Assembly (NCBI RefSeq): GCF_025567525.1
Contig: NZ_JAOQJY010000007.1
Span: forward strand, 62,001-126,000
DNA length: 64,000 bases
Origin: Gallintestinimicrobium propionicum
GTDB lineage: Bacteria; Bacillota; Clostridia; Lachnospirales; Lachnospiraceae
Reading direction: 5' to 3'
Of this stretch, positions 1-8,825 are shown in pieces (position 1 is the stretch's first letter; each line of letters begins with the position of its first letter). A program made the position numbers and the translations under genes. The notes under the pieces are model-generated. The model ran no database searches and was not told the origin of the DNA. It worked only from the letters and a program-made list of their open reading frames with translations.

Positions 1-897
1 TCCGGCAAATCGTCGCTGGTCAACGAAATTCTCTATAAACACCTGGCAAGAGATTTAAACCGTGCGAGATGTATTCCGGGAAAACATGCGGGCATCGACG
101 GCATCGAGCAGCTGGATAAGGTCATTGCGATCGACCAGTCTCCGATTGGGCGGACGCCCCGTTCCAATCCGGCGACCTATACAGGCGTATTTGATATGAT
201 CCGCGATTTGTTCGCATCGACTTCGGATGCAAAAGCGAAAGGCTATAAAAAGGGAAGATTCAGCTTCAACGTTAAGGGCGGACGCTGTGAAGCCTGTGGC
301 GGCGACGGCATTATCAAGATTGAAATGCACTTTTTGCCGGATGTCTATGTGCCGTGTGAGGTTTGCGGAGGCAAGCGCTATAACCGAGAGACACTGGACG
401 TCAAATACAAGGGCAAGAGCATTTACGATGTGTTGGATATGACAGTGGAGGAGGCGCTGACCTTTTTTGAAAATGTGCCGTCCATCCAGAGAAAGATTCA
501 GACACTATATGATGTAGGGCTTTCTTATGTCAAGCTGGGACAGCCTTCTACGGAGCTGTCCGGCGGCGAAGCGCAGCGGATCAAGCTGGCAGCGGAGCTG
601 TCCAGACGGAGCACCGGAAGGACGATCTATATTCTGGACGAACCCACGACCGGACTGCATTTTGCAGACGTGCAGAAGCTGATCGAGATTCTGCATCGGC
701 TTGCAGAGGGTGGAAATACCGTTGTGGTAATCGAGCACAATCTGGATGTCATCAAGACGGCGGACTATCTGATCGATATCGGACCAGAGGGCGGCATGCG
801 CGGCGGAACGGTCATCGCAAAGGGAACGCCGGAGGAGGTTGCGAAGAATCCTGCATCGTATACAGGATATTATGTAAAGAAGATGCTGAAAAGTTAA
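1..897 (+). CDS. uvrA: UvrABC system protein A, C-terminal part (cut by window edge)
   Basis: This is the last 298 residues or so of UvrA, the damage-recognition ATPase of nucleotide excision repair; the frame is already open at base 1. The visible part starts inside the second Walker A motif (SGKSS). It then carries the zinc module with CEACGG and CEVCGGKRYN near residues 97-125, the ABC signature ELSGGEAQRIKLAAEL, and the Walker B and D-loop IYILDEPTTGLH. The ending (GTPEEVAKNP, then a short YVKKMLKS tail) is normal for the family. No other UvrABC gene is adjacent, but uvrC lies 41 kb downstream. Confidence 0.97.
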   Translation, partial: SGKSSLVNEILYKHLARDLNRARCIPGKHAGIDGIEQLDKVIAIDQSPIGRTPRSNPATYTGVFDMIRDLFASTSDAKAKGYKKGRFSFNVKGGRCEACGGDGIIKIEMHFLPDVYVPCEVCGGKRYNRETLDVKYKGKSIYDVLDMTVEEALTFFENVPSIQRKIQTLYDVGLSYVKLGQPSTELSGGEAQRIKLAAELSRRSTGRTIYILDEPTTGLHFADVQKLIEILHRLAEGGNTVVVIEHNLDVIKTADYLIDIGPEGGMRGGTVIAKGTPEEVAKNPASYTGYYVKKMLKS

Positions 898-913
898 ATT
901 TTTCTGAATCCCC

Positions 914-942
914 TTTTCAATACCGGGGTTTTACGCTATAAT
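914..942 (+). promoter_or_regulatory. Sigma-A-type promoter before the MreB-family gene
   Basis: TTTTCA (914-919) and a perfect TATAAT (937-942) are 17 bp apart, which leaves a leader of about 105 nt before the start at 1054. A short CCCC/GGGG hairpin (910-927) followed by TTTT overlaps it and may be a weak uvrA terminator. Confidence 0.6.
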
Positions 943-1053
943 GGACGCGGACTATTCCAAGAAGGGTGAAGTTTGCCCTGATTAACATAGAGCAGAACAG
1001 GGAATGATTGGAACGTACAGTACGTTCGCAGCAGAACGGAAGGAGATTATAGC

Positions 1054-2043
1054 ATGCAGTATACAGATATCGGGATTGATTTGGGAACAGCCAGCATTCT
1101 GGTTTATATCAGAGGGAAGGGCGTCGTATTAAAGGAGCCTTCCGTTGTAGCATTTGACCGTGATACCAACAAGATCAAGGCAATTGGAGAGGACGCGCGT
1201 CTGATGCTGGGACGTACGCCCGGCAATATCGTAGCAGTCCGTCCGCTTCGTCAGGGCGTTATTTCTGACTATACCGTAACAGAGAAGATGATGAAATACT
1301 TCATCCAGAAAGCACTCGGCAGAAAGACTTTCCGCCGCCCCAGAATCGCAGTCTGCGTACCCAGCGGCGTAACTGAGGTAGAGAAGAAAGCTGTTGAGGA
1401 TGCAACCTATCAGGCAGGCGCAAGAGAGGTCTCTATTATTGAAGAACCGATTGCGGCTGCAATCGGAGCTGGTATCGATATTTCCAGACCCTGCGGCAAC
1501 ATGATCGTGGATATCGGCGGCGGTACGTCCGATATTGCGGTAATTTCGCTGGGAGGAACCGTGGTGAGCGCATCCATCAAGATCGCAGGCGATGATTTTG
1601 ACGAAGCGATTGTCCGCTACATGAGAAAGAAGCATAACCTTCTGATCGGTGAACGCACCGCAGAGGATATCAAGATCAAAATCGGTTCCGCTTATAAGAG
1701 ACCGGAGCCGGACTACATGGAAGTCAGAGGACGTAACCTGGTAACAGGTCTGCCCAAGACCATCAAGGTTTCTTCGGAAGAAACAGAAGAGGCACTCAAA
1801 GAGTCTACAATGCAGATTGTAGAAGCAATTCACGGCGTATTGGAGAAGACTCCCCCGGAACTGGCTGCGGATATCGCGGACAGAGGTATCGTCCTGACCG
1901 GCGGCGGAAGCCTGCTGCGCGGTCTGGAAGAGCTGATTGCGGAGCACACCGGCATCAATACGATGACAGCAGAAGATCCGATGACCGCAGTAGCCATCGG
2001 AACCGGCAAATATGTAGAATTTCTGGGCGGATACAGAGAGTAA
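1054..2043 (+). CDS. mreB: MreB/Mbl-family rod-shape actin
   Basis: This is a bacterial actin of 329 residues that polymerises under the membrane and directs lateral wall synthesis. The actin-fold motifs are in order: phosphate-1 loop DIGIDLGTASI at residues 5-15, the phosphate-2 region MIVDIGGGTSDIAV near 150, and the adenosine motif GIVLTGGGSLLRGLEEL near 285. GGAAGGAGA lies just before the ATG. mreC and mreD are not next to it, so this may be an Mbl- or MreBH-type paralogue rather than the mreBCD copy; sequence alone does not separate these. It has its own promoter and terminator. Confidence 0.93.
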   Translation: MQYTDIGIDLGTASILVYIRGKGVVLKEPSVVAFDRDTNKIKAIGEDARLMLGRTPGNIVAVRPLRQGVISDYTVTEKMMKYFIQKALGRKTFRRPRIAVCVPSGVTEVEKKAVEDATYQAGAREVSIIEEPIAAAIGAGIDISRPCGNMIVDIGGGTSDIAVISLGGTVVSASIKIAGDDFDEAIVRYMRKKHNLLIGERTAEDIKIKIGSAYKRPEPDYMEVRGRNLVTGLPKTIKVSSEETEEALKESTMQIVEAIHGVLEKTPPELAADIADRGIVLTGGGSLLRGLEELIAEHTGINTMTAEDPMTAVAIGTGKYVEFLGGYRE

Positions 2044-2108
2044 TTCCATCGGAACCGGAACGTAGATGCAAAGCGTATCGAAAACAGGAACATTGTCAGA
2101 ATCATAAC

Positions 2109-2138
2109 AAGGTCGCCTATTTCATGGGCGACCTTTTG
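2109..2138 (+). terminator. Intrinsic terminator after the MreB-family gene
   Basis: AAGGTCGCC and GGGCGACCTT form a stem around TATTTCAT, followed by TTTT. Confidence 0.8.
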
Positions 2139-2208
2139 TGTTCAAAATGCCTGTTGGTGTGGTTGGCGGCGCGGTGCAGCCTATATTATAACAACAGCGG
2201 AGAAAACA

Positions 2209-4449
2209 GTGGCACAGCTGAAAGGATTTGTAACACACATTATTTATCGTAACAACGGGAACGGCTATACCGTTTTTGAATTGAATACAGGCGACGAGAT
2301 CACCTGCGTGGGCACATTTCAGTCTCTGGAAGAGGGAGAAATCCTGGAACTGGAGGGAGATTTTACCGAGCACGCGGTGTATGGGAGTCAGTTTAAAGTT
2401 TCTTCGTTCAAATTCTCGTCGCCAGAGGATGCGGCGGGGATGGAGAGATATCTCGGCTCCGGGGCGATCAAAGGAGTCGGCGCTTCGCTGGCGGCGCGGA
2501 TTGTGAAACGATTCGGGGCGGATACGTTTCGGATTATCGAAGAAGAGCCGGAGCGCCTGGCGGAGATCAAGGGGATCAGTGAGCGCAAGGCGATGGATAT
2601 TGCATCCCAGATGGAAGAAAAGCACGAAATGCGGGAAGCGATGGTCTATCTGCAGAAATACGGGATTTCCAACACGCTGGCAGTGCGGATTTATGAAACC
2701 TACGGCAGCAGGCTCTACCGGGTTTTGGAAGAAAACCCGTACCAGCTTGCGGATGATATTGACGGAATCGGCTTCCGCAAGGCGGATGAACTCGCCGCAA
2801 GAATCGGCATCCACACGGATTCGGATTTTCGGATTCGGAGCGGAATTTTGTATACATTATTGCAGGCGTCCGGAGAAGGGCACATGTATCTGCCGGGCAG
2901 CGTTTTGATCCGGCGCGCGGCAGCGCTTCTCGACCTTCCGCAGGAGGCAATTGCAGATCAGCTGCCGAACCTTTCGATGGATAAAAAAATGGTCATCAAG
3001 AAAAACGGCGAGGATACGATCTGCTATGCGTTTTCGTATTATTACGCAGAGCTTGCCTGCGCGCGGATGCTGGTGGAATTGAATCAGACGATGCTGCCGG
3101 AGGGCGAGCTGCTCCCGGCGCAGGAGGAGGCAATTTTAAAACGGGTGGATCAGATTCAGCAGCAGGAGGGACTGATGCTGGACGAGCTGCAGCGGAAGGC
3201 GGTTCTGGAGAGCGTCCGCAACAGCATTCTGATTCTGACCGGTGGACCGGGCACAGGTAAGACGACGACGATCAACACGATTATCCGGTATTTTGAAGGA
3301 GAAGGGCTGGATCTTTACCTCGCGGCGCCGACCGGAAGAGCAGCGAAGCGGATGACGGAAGCAACTGGCTACGAAGCGCGGACGATCCACCGGATGCTTG
3401 AGCTGTCCGGGGCGATGCCGGAAAGCGGCAAAAAGGCGAGCTTTGAACGGAATGAGGACAATCCGCTGGAAGCGGACGTGATTATCGTCGATGAGATGTC
3501 GATGGTTGATATCCACCTATTTCAGTCGCTGTTGAAGGCGGTCAGCCCGGGGACGAGGTTGATTTTGGTTGGGGACGTGAATCAGCTGCCGAGCGTGGGT
3601 CCCGGACAGGTGCTGGCAGATCTGATTGCCAGCGAGGTGTTCCCTGTCGTCTGCCTGCAGAAAATTTTCCGGCAGGCGCAGGAGAGCGATATTGTTGTCA
3701 ATGCGCATCGGATTAACAAAGGAGAACAGATTGCGCTGACAAATAAAAGCAGGGATTTCTTTTTTCTGGAGAGGAACAGTGTCCCTGTTATCTACAAGCA
3801 TATGGTGCAGCTGATTGGAGAGATGCTGCCGAAATATGTAAAGGCTTCACCGTTCGATATCCAGGTGCTGACGCCGATGCGGAAAGGCAGCCTTGGTGTG
3901 GAGACGTTAAACGGCGTACTGCAGAGCTGTTTAAATCCTCCGTCGGAGGGCAAAAAGGAGGTTCAGCTGGGTGATACCCTGTTCCGCGAGGGGGACAAGG
4001 TGATGCAGATTAAAAACAACTACCAGCTGGAATGGGAGGTCGTCAGCCGTTACGGCATCCCGATCGACAAGGGAGTTGGAATTTTTAACGGTGATATGGG
4101 GATAATCCGGGAAATTGACGAATATGCACAGACGGTGCTGGTGGAATATGACGAGCAACGCCGCGTGACCTATACCTATCCGCAGATGGAAGAGGTGGAG
4201 CTGGCTTACGCGATTACAATTCACAAGTCGCAGGGAAGCGAATATCCTGCTGTGATTATGCCGCTTTTGGGAGGACCGAGACTCCTGTTTAACAGAAACC
4301 TTCTGTATACAGGTGTCACCCGTGCAAGGGGCTGCGTGACGATTCTGGGAAGCCGCAAGGTGGTGCAGGAGATGATCGCAAACGAAAGCGAAAACCGCAG
4401 GTACACCAGTCTGGACGTTCGAATCAGAGAGCTGAAAGGGGAAGCTTGA
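2209..4449 (+). CDS. recD2: RecD2-type ATP-dependent DNA helicase (5'-3')
   Basis: This is a 746-residue superfamily 1B helicase of the RecD2/YrrC group, which works in DNA repair without RecBC. The N-terminal part holds an OB-like region and helix-hairpin-helix motifs (IKGVGASLAARIVKRFG near residue 85; LAEIKGISERKAMDIA near 115). Walker A is LTGGPGTGKTTTINTI near 344, Walker B is VIIVDEMSMVD near 425, and the C-terminal UvrD-like motif is AYAITIHKSQGSEYP near 665. The start is GTG, with GGAGA five bases upstream. It overlaps the next gene by four bases, so it probably heads the operon that includes comF and cdaA. Confidence 0.95.
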   Translation: MAQLKGFVTHIIYRNNGNGYTVFELNTGDEITCVGTFQSLEEGEILELEGDFTEHAVYGSQFKVSSFKFSSPEDAAGMERYLGSGAIKGVGASLAARIVKRFGADTFRIIEEEPERLAEIKGISERKAMDIASQMEEKHEMREAMVYLQKYGISNTLAVRIYETYGSRLYRVLEENPYQLADDIDGIGFRKADELAARIGIHTDSDFRIRSGILYTLLQASGEGHMYLPGSVLIRRAAALLDLPQEAIADQLPNLSMDKKMVIKKNGEDTICYAFSYYYAELACARMLVELNQTMLPEGELLPAQEEAILKRVDQIQQQEGLMLDELQRKAVLESVRNSILILTGGPGTGKTTTINTIIRYFEGEGLDLYLAAPTGRAAKRMTEATGYEARTIHRMLELSGAMPESGKKASFERNEDNPLEADVIIVDEMSMVDIHLFQSLLKAVSPGTRLILVGDVNQLPSVGPGQVLADLIASEVFPVVCLQKIFRQAQESDIVVNAHRINKGEQIALTNKSRDFFFLERNSVPVIYKHMVQLIGEMLPKYVKASPFDIQVLTPMRKGSLGVETLNGVLQSCLNPPSEGKKEVQLGDTLFREGDKVMQIKNNYQLEWEVVSRYGIPIDKGVGIFNGDMGIIREIDEYAQTVLVEYDEQRRVTYTYPQMEEVELAYAITIHKSQGSEYPAVIMPLLGGPRLLFNRNLLYTGVTRARGCVTILGSRKVVQEMIANESENRRYTSLDVRIRELKGEA

Positions 4450-5156
4450 TCGATTTCAAAACGCTATTATTTCCACAAAGATGTCCTGTATGCGACAGAC
4501 CGGTGAAACCGGCCGGAGCGCTGGTGTGCAGAAGCTGTGCACCGAAACTTGTTTATGTCAGACAGCCGCTTTGCATGAAGTGCGGAAAGGAGCTTTCTGA
4601 TGAAAATCAGGAATACTGCAGGGACTGTCTGCATAAAAAACATCTGTATGACAGAGGGATCAGCCTGTACCGGTATGCGAGCGTTAAAAAGGCGGTTTAC
4701 CGGTTCAAATATGCGGGCAGGCAGGAATACGCCGCTTTTTTCGGAAAAGAGATGGCATGGCATTTGGGGCGGCAGATCCTTTCCTGGAAGGTAGACGCAT
4801 TGGTCCCTGTTCCGCTGCATCCGGCGCGGAAGCGCAAAAGAGGCTACAATCAGGCGGAGCTTCTGGCATTGGAAATTGGAAAACAGTTAGGGCTCCGGGT
4901 GGAGAACAACTGGCTGATTCGGACAAAAAATACAGTTCCGCAGAAGCTTTTAAATGGGCAGGAACGCCGAAATAATTTGAAAAAGGCTTTTAAAGCAGGG
5001 CAAAATGATGTAAAATTAAATGCAATTGTAATTATTGATGATATCTATACGACAGGAAGTACGATAGACGCGATGGCGGCGGTCTGCAGGCAGCAGGGCG
5101 TTTCCAGAATTTATTTTGCGGCGTTGTCTATCGGAAACGGACAGGAGGTCAGATGA
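4446..5156 (+). CDS. comF: ComF family phosphoribosyltransferase-like protein
   Basis: This is a 236-residue ComF/GntX homologue, a family needed for DNA uptake in competent bacteria. An N-terminal double zinc finger is visible (CPVC, CRSC, CMKCGKE, CRDC). The C-terminal type I phosphoribosyltransferase domain has the PRPP loop AIVIIDDIYTTGSTIDAM near residue 200. The start is TTG, overlapping the recD2 stop codon, with AGGGGAA upstream. It overlaps the next gene by four bases (ATGA). A helicase and ComF together fit DNA processing; whether the cell is naturally competent cannot be told from the window. Confidence 0.92.
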   Translation: MIDFKTLLFPQRCPVCDRPVKPAGALVCRSCAPKLVYVRQPLCMKCGKELSDENQEYCRDCLHKKHLYDRGISLYRYASVKKAVYRFKYAGRQEYAAFFGKEMAWHLGRQILSWKVDALVPVPLHPARKRKRGYNQAELLALEIGKQLGLRVENNWLIRTKNTVPQKLLNGQERRNNLKKAFKAGQNDVKLNAIVIIDDIYTTGSTIDAMAAVCRQQGVSRIYFAALSIGNGQEVR

Positions 5157-5557
5157 TCAATCAGGAAAAGGTTCTCAGAATGACCAAGATGGCATCGTAT
5201 GAAGAGCACGGTGGACGGAAGGATCGCGCAGTGGTGGGATATTTTCGCAGCGACTATATCGGAAAACAGACTATTATTTCACTGATAGTGATAACGGCAG
5301 CGTTCCTTGCCGGGCTGGGGGCATATCTTGTATTTCATTTTTCAGAGGTAATGGGAAATATTTATTCCATGGATCTGGTGGGAACGGCGAAGAAGATTTT
5401 GACGTTATATCTGATGGCGGCAGTTTTATATGTGGCAGTTACCTATGTGATATACACGATCCGTTATGCAAAAGCGAAGAAGAGGCTGCAGTTATTTTTG
5501 GAGTATCTGGACTGCCTGGATCAGGATGGAGAAGAGGAAACCGCAGAGAGGAAATAA
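5153..5557 (+). CDS. Small membrane protein, function unknown
   Basis: This 134-residue protein is not recognised as a named family. It has a charged N-terminus of about 38 residues, two membrane segments (about 40-62 and 78-102), and a charged C-terminus ending in EEETAERK. The ATG overlaps the comF stop and the next gene starts four bases after the stop, so it is firmly inside the recD2-comF-cdaA transcription unit. Together with the following membrane protein it may form a complex, which is inference from spacing only. Confidence 0.8.
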   Translation: MINQEKVLRMTKMASYEEHGGRKDRAVVGYFRSDYIGKQTIISLIVITAAFLAGLGAYLVFHFSEVMGNIYSMDLVGTAKKILTLYLMAAVLYVAVTYVIYTIRYAKAKKRLQLFLEYLDCLDQDGEEETAERK

Positions 5558-5560
5558 AAG

Positions 5561-6538
5561 ATGACACAGCTGCTTGTAATCAGAGAATACATAAAAAATT
5601 TTTACACAAAATATGAAGAATTTATCGTTCCCCTGTTGAAATTTGTGTTGGGACTTATTTTGTTTCTGACGATCAACGGCAGAATGGGCTATATGGAAAA
5701 AATCGACCACGTTGCGATCGTGCTGGTGGCGGCGCTTCTGTGCTCGTTCCTCCCGCTGGGCGTGATGGTATTTTTGAGCGCAATGTTTCTGTTGCTGCAT
5801 ACCTATGCGCTGTCTGCGGAATGCGTTGTGGTTCTGCTGCTTGCCTATATTATCGTGTTGGTGATTTATCTGCGGTTTGCACCGAAAGCGCATTTGCTGC
5901 TGCTTTTGACACCGCTTCTGTTTGTGTGGAAGATCCCTTATGCGGCTCCGCTGGCAGCGGGACTGTTCGGGACACCGGGAGCTGCGGCTGCGGTTGCAGG
6001 CGGCGTAGTGGTATATTATGTGCTGGCATATATTACCGGCAATGCGCAGGCGTTTGGCGGCGGGGAAAGCGATACCATGCTGCAGCGCTTCAGCGATATG
6101 GGAACCGGCGTGATCGAAAATAAAGAAATGCTGATTGTAGTGACGGCGTTTGCCATCACAGCGATTTTGGTTTATGCGATCCGCCGCATGAGCATTAACT
6201 ATTCCAGAGCGATCGCTGTTTTGGTCGGAACGCTGGCAGATATCGTAATTTTGCTGATCGGGGATCTGATGTATGACGCGAATTTTTCACTGGCGGGCGT
6301 GATTCTTGGCAGTATTTTATGTGCGCTGATCGCACTGGTGATGCAGTTTTTCCAGTTCAATCTGGATTATGCGCGCACCGAAAAAGTGCAGTTTGAAGAT
6401 GATGAGTATTATTACTATGTAAAAGCGGTTCCCAAAATGGCAGTGGCAGTGCCGGAGAAGCGGGTAAAACGGATCACGACGCAGCGCGCAAACCAGAATG
6501 TCCGCCACAGCCATGGGAAGGGCAAAACCAGAAAATAG
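5561..6538 (+). CDS. Polytopic membrane protein upstream of cdaA, function unknown
   Basis: This 325-residue protein has about eight hydrophobic segments: residues 22-40, 50-70, 75-105, 112-130, 135-160, 185-205, 212-232 and 240-262. A loop GGGESDTMLQRFSDMG lies between segments. The cytoplasmic-looking tail has an acidic EDDEYYYY patch and then a Lys/Arg-rich end. There is no transporter signature I recognise. It sits four bases after the small membrane protein and 12 bases before cdaA, so it is probably co-transcribed with the c-di-AMP genes and may work in envelope or turgor homeostasis, but that is guilt by association. Confidence 0.8.
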   Translation: MTQLLVIREYIKNFYTKYEEFIVPLLKFVLGLILFLTINGRMGYMEKIDHVAIVLVAALLCSFLPLGVMVFLSAMFLLLHTYALSAECVVVLLLAYIIVLVIYLRFAPKAHLLLLLTPLLFVWKIPYAAPLAAGLFGTPGAAAAVAGGVVVYYVLAYITGNAQAFGGGESDTMLQRFSDMGTGVIENKEMLIVVTAFAITAILVYAIRRMSINYSRAIAVLVGTLADIVILLIGDLMYDANFSLAGVILGSILCALIALVMQFFQFNLDYARTEKVQFEDDEYYYYVKAVPKMAVAVPEKRVKRITTQRANQNVRHSHGKGKTRK

Positions 6539-6550
6539 TGAGATAGAACA

Positions 6551-7414
6551 ATGGAACAGATCAAAGAGTTTGCGGACAGATATCTGACACAGATACAATT
6601 TATAGGACCAATGGATATTGTGGAGATTATCCTCATTTCTCTGATGGTCTATTATCTACTGATCTTTATTCGGAATACCAGGGCATGGCAGCTGTTAAAG
6701 GGTGTGTTCGTCATTCTGGTATTTCTTGTGATTGCCGAAATCCTGCAGATGGATACGATCCTCTGGATTGCGAGGACGGCGTTTCAGTTTGCAACAATTG
6801 CGCTGATCGTCGTGCTGCAGCCGGAGCTGCGCAAGGCGCTGGAACAGCTCGGACAGAAAAATCTGATCCGTTCCGTCATTCCCTTTGAATCCTCCAAGCC
6901 GGAGGAGGGACTCTTTTCCGACCGGACGATCCGTGAGATCGTAAAGGGCTGTGTGGAAATGTCCCGGGCAAAGACGGGCGCGCTGATCGTTGTCAGACAG
7001 CTGGACTCCCTGGCAGAATATGAACGTACCGGCATTGCAGTGGATGGTATTGTGACCAGCCAGCTGCTGATCAATATTTTCGAAAAAAATACGCCGTTAC
7101 ATGACGGCGCAGTGATCGTACAGGGGAACCGCGTGACCTATGCGACCTGCTATCTGCCGTTGTCGGACAATATGCGTCTGAGCAAGGATCTCGGAACGAG
7201 ACACCGTGCAGGCGTCGGTATTTCCGAGGTAACGGATTCCATGACAGTGATCGTGTCAGAGGAAAATGGCAAGATCAGCGTCGCTTATGAAGGAACGTTA
7301 AGCAGAGGACTGACGGCGGAGGAACTGGAAGAAAAGCTGAGATCAATTCAGAAAAAACCGACCGATGAGAAAGCGCACAAACGCTGGAAGGGGTGGTTCC
7401 ACAATGAAAAGTAA
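6551..7414 (+). CDS. cdaA: Diadenylate cyclase CdaA
   Basis: CdaA makes cyclic di-AMP from two ATP at the membrane. The 287-residue protein has the expected three N-terminal membrane helices (residues about 18-90). The DAC domain follows, with the two active-site motifs TPLHDGAVIV near 178 and GTRHRAGVGISE near 215. The next gene, cdaR, is its usual regulator and overlaps it by 11 bases; glmM follows, giving the conserved cdaA-cdaR-glmM order known from Bacillus and relatives. The C-terminal basic tail beyond the DAC core is short. Confidence 0.97.
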   Translation: MEQIKEFADRYLTQIQFIGPMDIVEIILISLMVYYLLIFIRNTRAWQLLKGVFVILVFLVIAEILQMDTILWIARTAFQFATIALIVVLQPELRKALEQLGQKNLIRSVIPFESSKPEEGLFSDRTIREIVKGCVEMSRAKTGALIVVRQLDSLAEYERTGIAVDGIVTSQLLINIFEKNTPLHDGAVIVQGNRVTYATCYLPLSDNMRLSKDLGTRHRAGVGISEVTDSMTVIVSEENGKISVAYEGTLSRGLTAEELEEKLRSIQKKPTDEKAHKRWKGWFHNEK

Positions 7415-8696
7415 GCTCATGCACAATCTGGGTCTGAAGATTATGGCGGTGTTGATTTCCGTTGTGCTGTGGATGCTGGCGGTTGACATCAATGATCCGG
7501 TGATAAATAAATATATCAATAATGTACAGGTACAGCTGACCAATACGGGGGCACTGACCGGACAGGGAAAAACCTACCGTATAGTGGACAATTCCGATAC
7601 GATCCGTGTTTCCGTGCGCGCACCGAAGTCTGCAATCAGCGCAATCGATGCGCAGAGCGTGACGGCAAAGGCAGACCTGTCTGAAATTACAGATGACGGG
7701 CGCGTACCGATCGAGCTGTCGTTAAGCAGCGGCCTGGATGTGGAAAAGATCACTTCAGACAGACAGTATGTACAGTTACAGGTAGAAAATAAAAAGACAA
7801 GACAGTTAAGCATAGAGGTTGCCAAAAACGGGACACTTCCGGATGGATATGCGACCGGCAGGATCGATATGGAAACCAATACACTCAGCATCAGCGGCCC
7901 GGAATCAGCGGTGAATGCGGTAAGCCGCGCAGTGGTGGATATTTCTCTGGATAATGTGACAGCGAATGTGGAAATCGATGCGACAATCCGCCTGCTGGAT
8001 GCAGACGGCAACGAAATCACCAGCAGTGAAATCCGCAAAAATGTGGACAGCGTAAAGGTAACCGTTCCGATTCTGGAGACGAAGGAGGTCACAATCAGTG
8101 CTTCCGCTATAGGAGAACCGGCGGATGGTTATGAACAGACTGGAACGGTAACGGTGTCTCCTGCAACGGTGAAAATTGCAGGACGGGCGGCTGTGCTGGA
8201 TAAGATCTCGGAGATCACGATCCCGGCAGAGGAACTTGATCTGACGGATGCGACAGCACCGGTGACGAATACGATTGATATCAGAGAATATCTTCCTTCG
8301 GACATATCGCTTGCAGATGCTGATTTTGACGGAACAGTAACGGTATCCGCGGATATCGAGCAGATCCGACGCAAGACGATCAGCTTTGATGCGGACAGCG
8401 TCCAGCTTTTGAACATTCCGGACGGTTGGCTGGCAGAAGCAGTCAGCGGACAGAATCTGCAGCTGACGGTCAGAGGTCTGCAGGACAATTTGGATCATGT
8501 GGATGCAGGGACAATCACGCCTCACGCGGATTTGTCTGCATTGATAGATGAAAACGGCACTGTGACGGCAGGAGAACAGGAAGTGACGGTGAAATTTTTA
8601 CTTCCCGCTTCTGTGGATCAGGTCAATGTGGTTACGGTGCAGGTGCATCTGACTCAGCTTGCTGCTTCGAATACAGATGCACAGGAAGCTCAGTAA
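7404..8696 (+). CDS. cdaR: YbbR-domain protein CdaR, regulator of CdaA
   Basis: This 430-residue protein has one N-terminal membrane anchor (residues about 6-24) followed by four YbbR-like extracellular beta domains. In the family, CdaR binds CdaA and adjusts its c-di-AMP output. The ATG at 7404 is chosen over an in-frame start 39 bases upstream because GGAAGGGGTGG sits just before it and the protein then begins directly with the anchor (MKSKLMHNLGLKIMAV). It overlaps cdaA by 11 bases, which suggests translational coupling. The C-terminus ends after the last domain without a tail motif. Confidence 0.93.
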   Translation: MKSKLMHNLGLKIMAVLISVVLWMLAVDINDPVINKYINNVQVQLTNTGALTGQGKTYRIVDNSDTIRVSVRAPKSAISAIDAQSVTAKADLSEITDDGRVPIELSLSSGLDVEKITSDRQYVQLQVENKKTRQLSIEVAKNGTLPDGYATGRIDMETNTLSISGPESAVNAVSRAVVDISLDNVTANVEIDATIRLLDADGNEITSSEIRKNVDSVKVTVPILETKEVTISASAIGEPADGYEQTGTVTVSPATVKIAGRAAVLDKISEITIPAEELDLTDATAPVTNTIDIREYLPSDISLADADFDGTVTVSADIEQIRRKTISFDADSVQLLNIPDGWLAEAVSGQNLQLTVRGLQDNLDHVDAGTITPHADLSALIDENGTVTAGEQEVTVKFLLPASVDQVNVVTVQVHLTQLAASNTDAQEAQ

Positions 8697-8825
8697 AAGC
8701 CGGGCAGGAGAAAATGTAAACGGCGCCCGGAGCAGGGAATGCAGAGCTTGTGGGTTGAATCAGGGCTGCAAACGAAATCCCGAAATCCGGAAGGCTTTGC
8801 AGCTTTATAACAGGAGGAAGAGATC

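Noticed and set aside
1129..2049. Minus-strand 306-codon frame opposite the MreB-family gene
   Set aside because: It mirrors the codon pattern of a conserved gene and has Cys/His/Arg-rich composition typical of shadow frames.
5492..5893. Minus-strand 133-codon frame across the membrane-protein genes
   Set aside because: Antisense shadow of well-spaced, coupled plus-strand genes, without a ribosome binding site.
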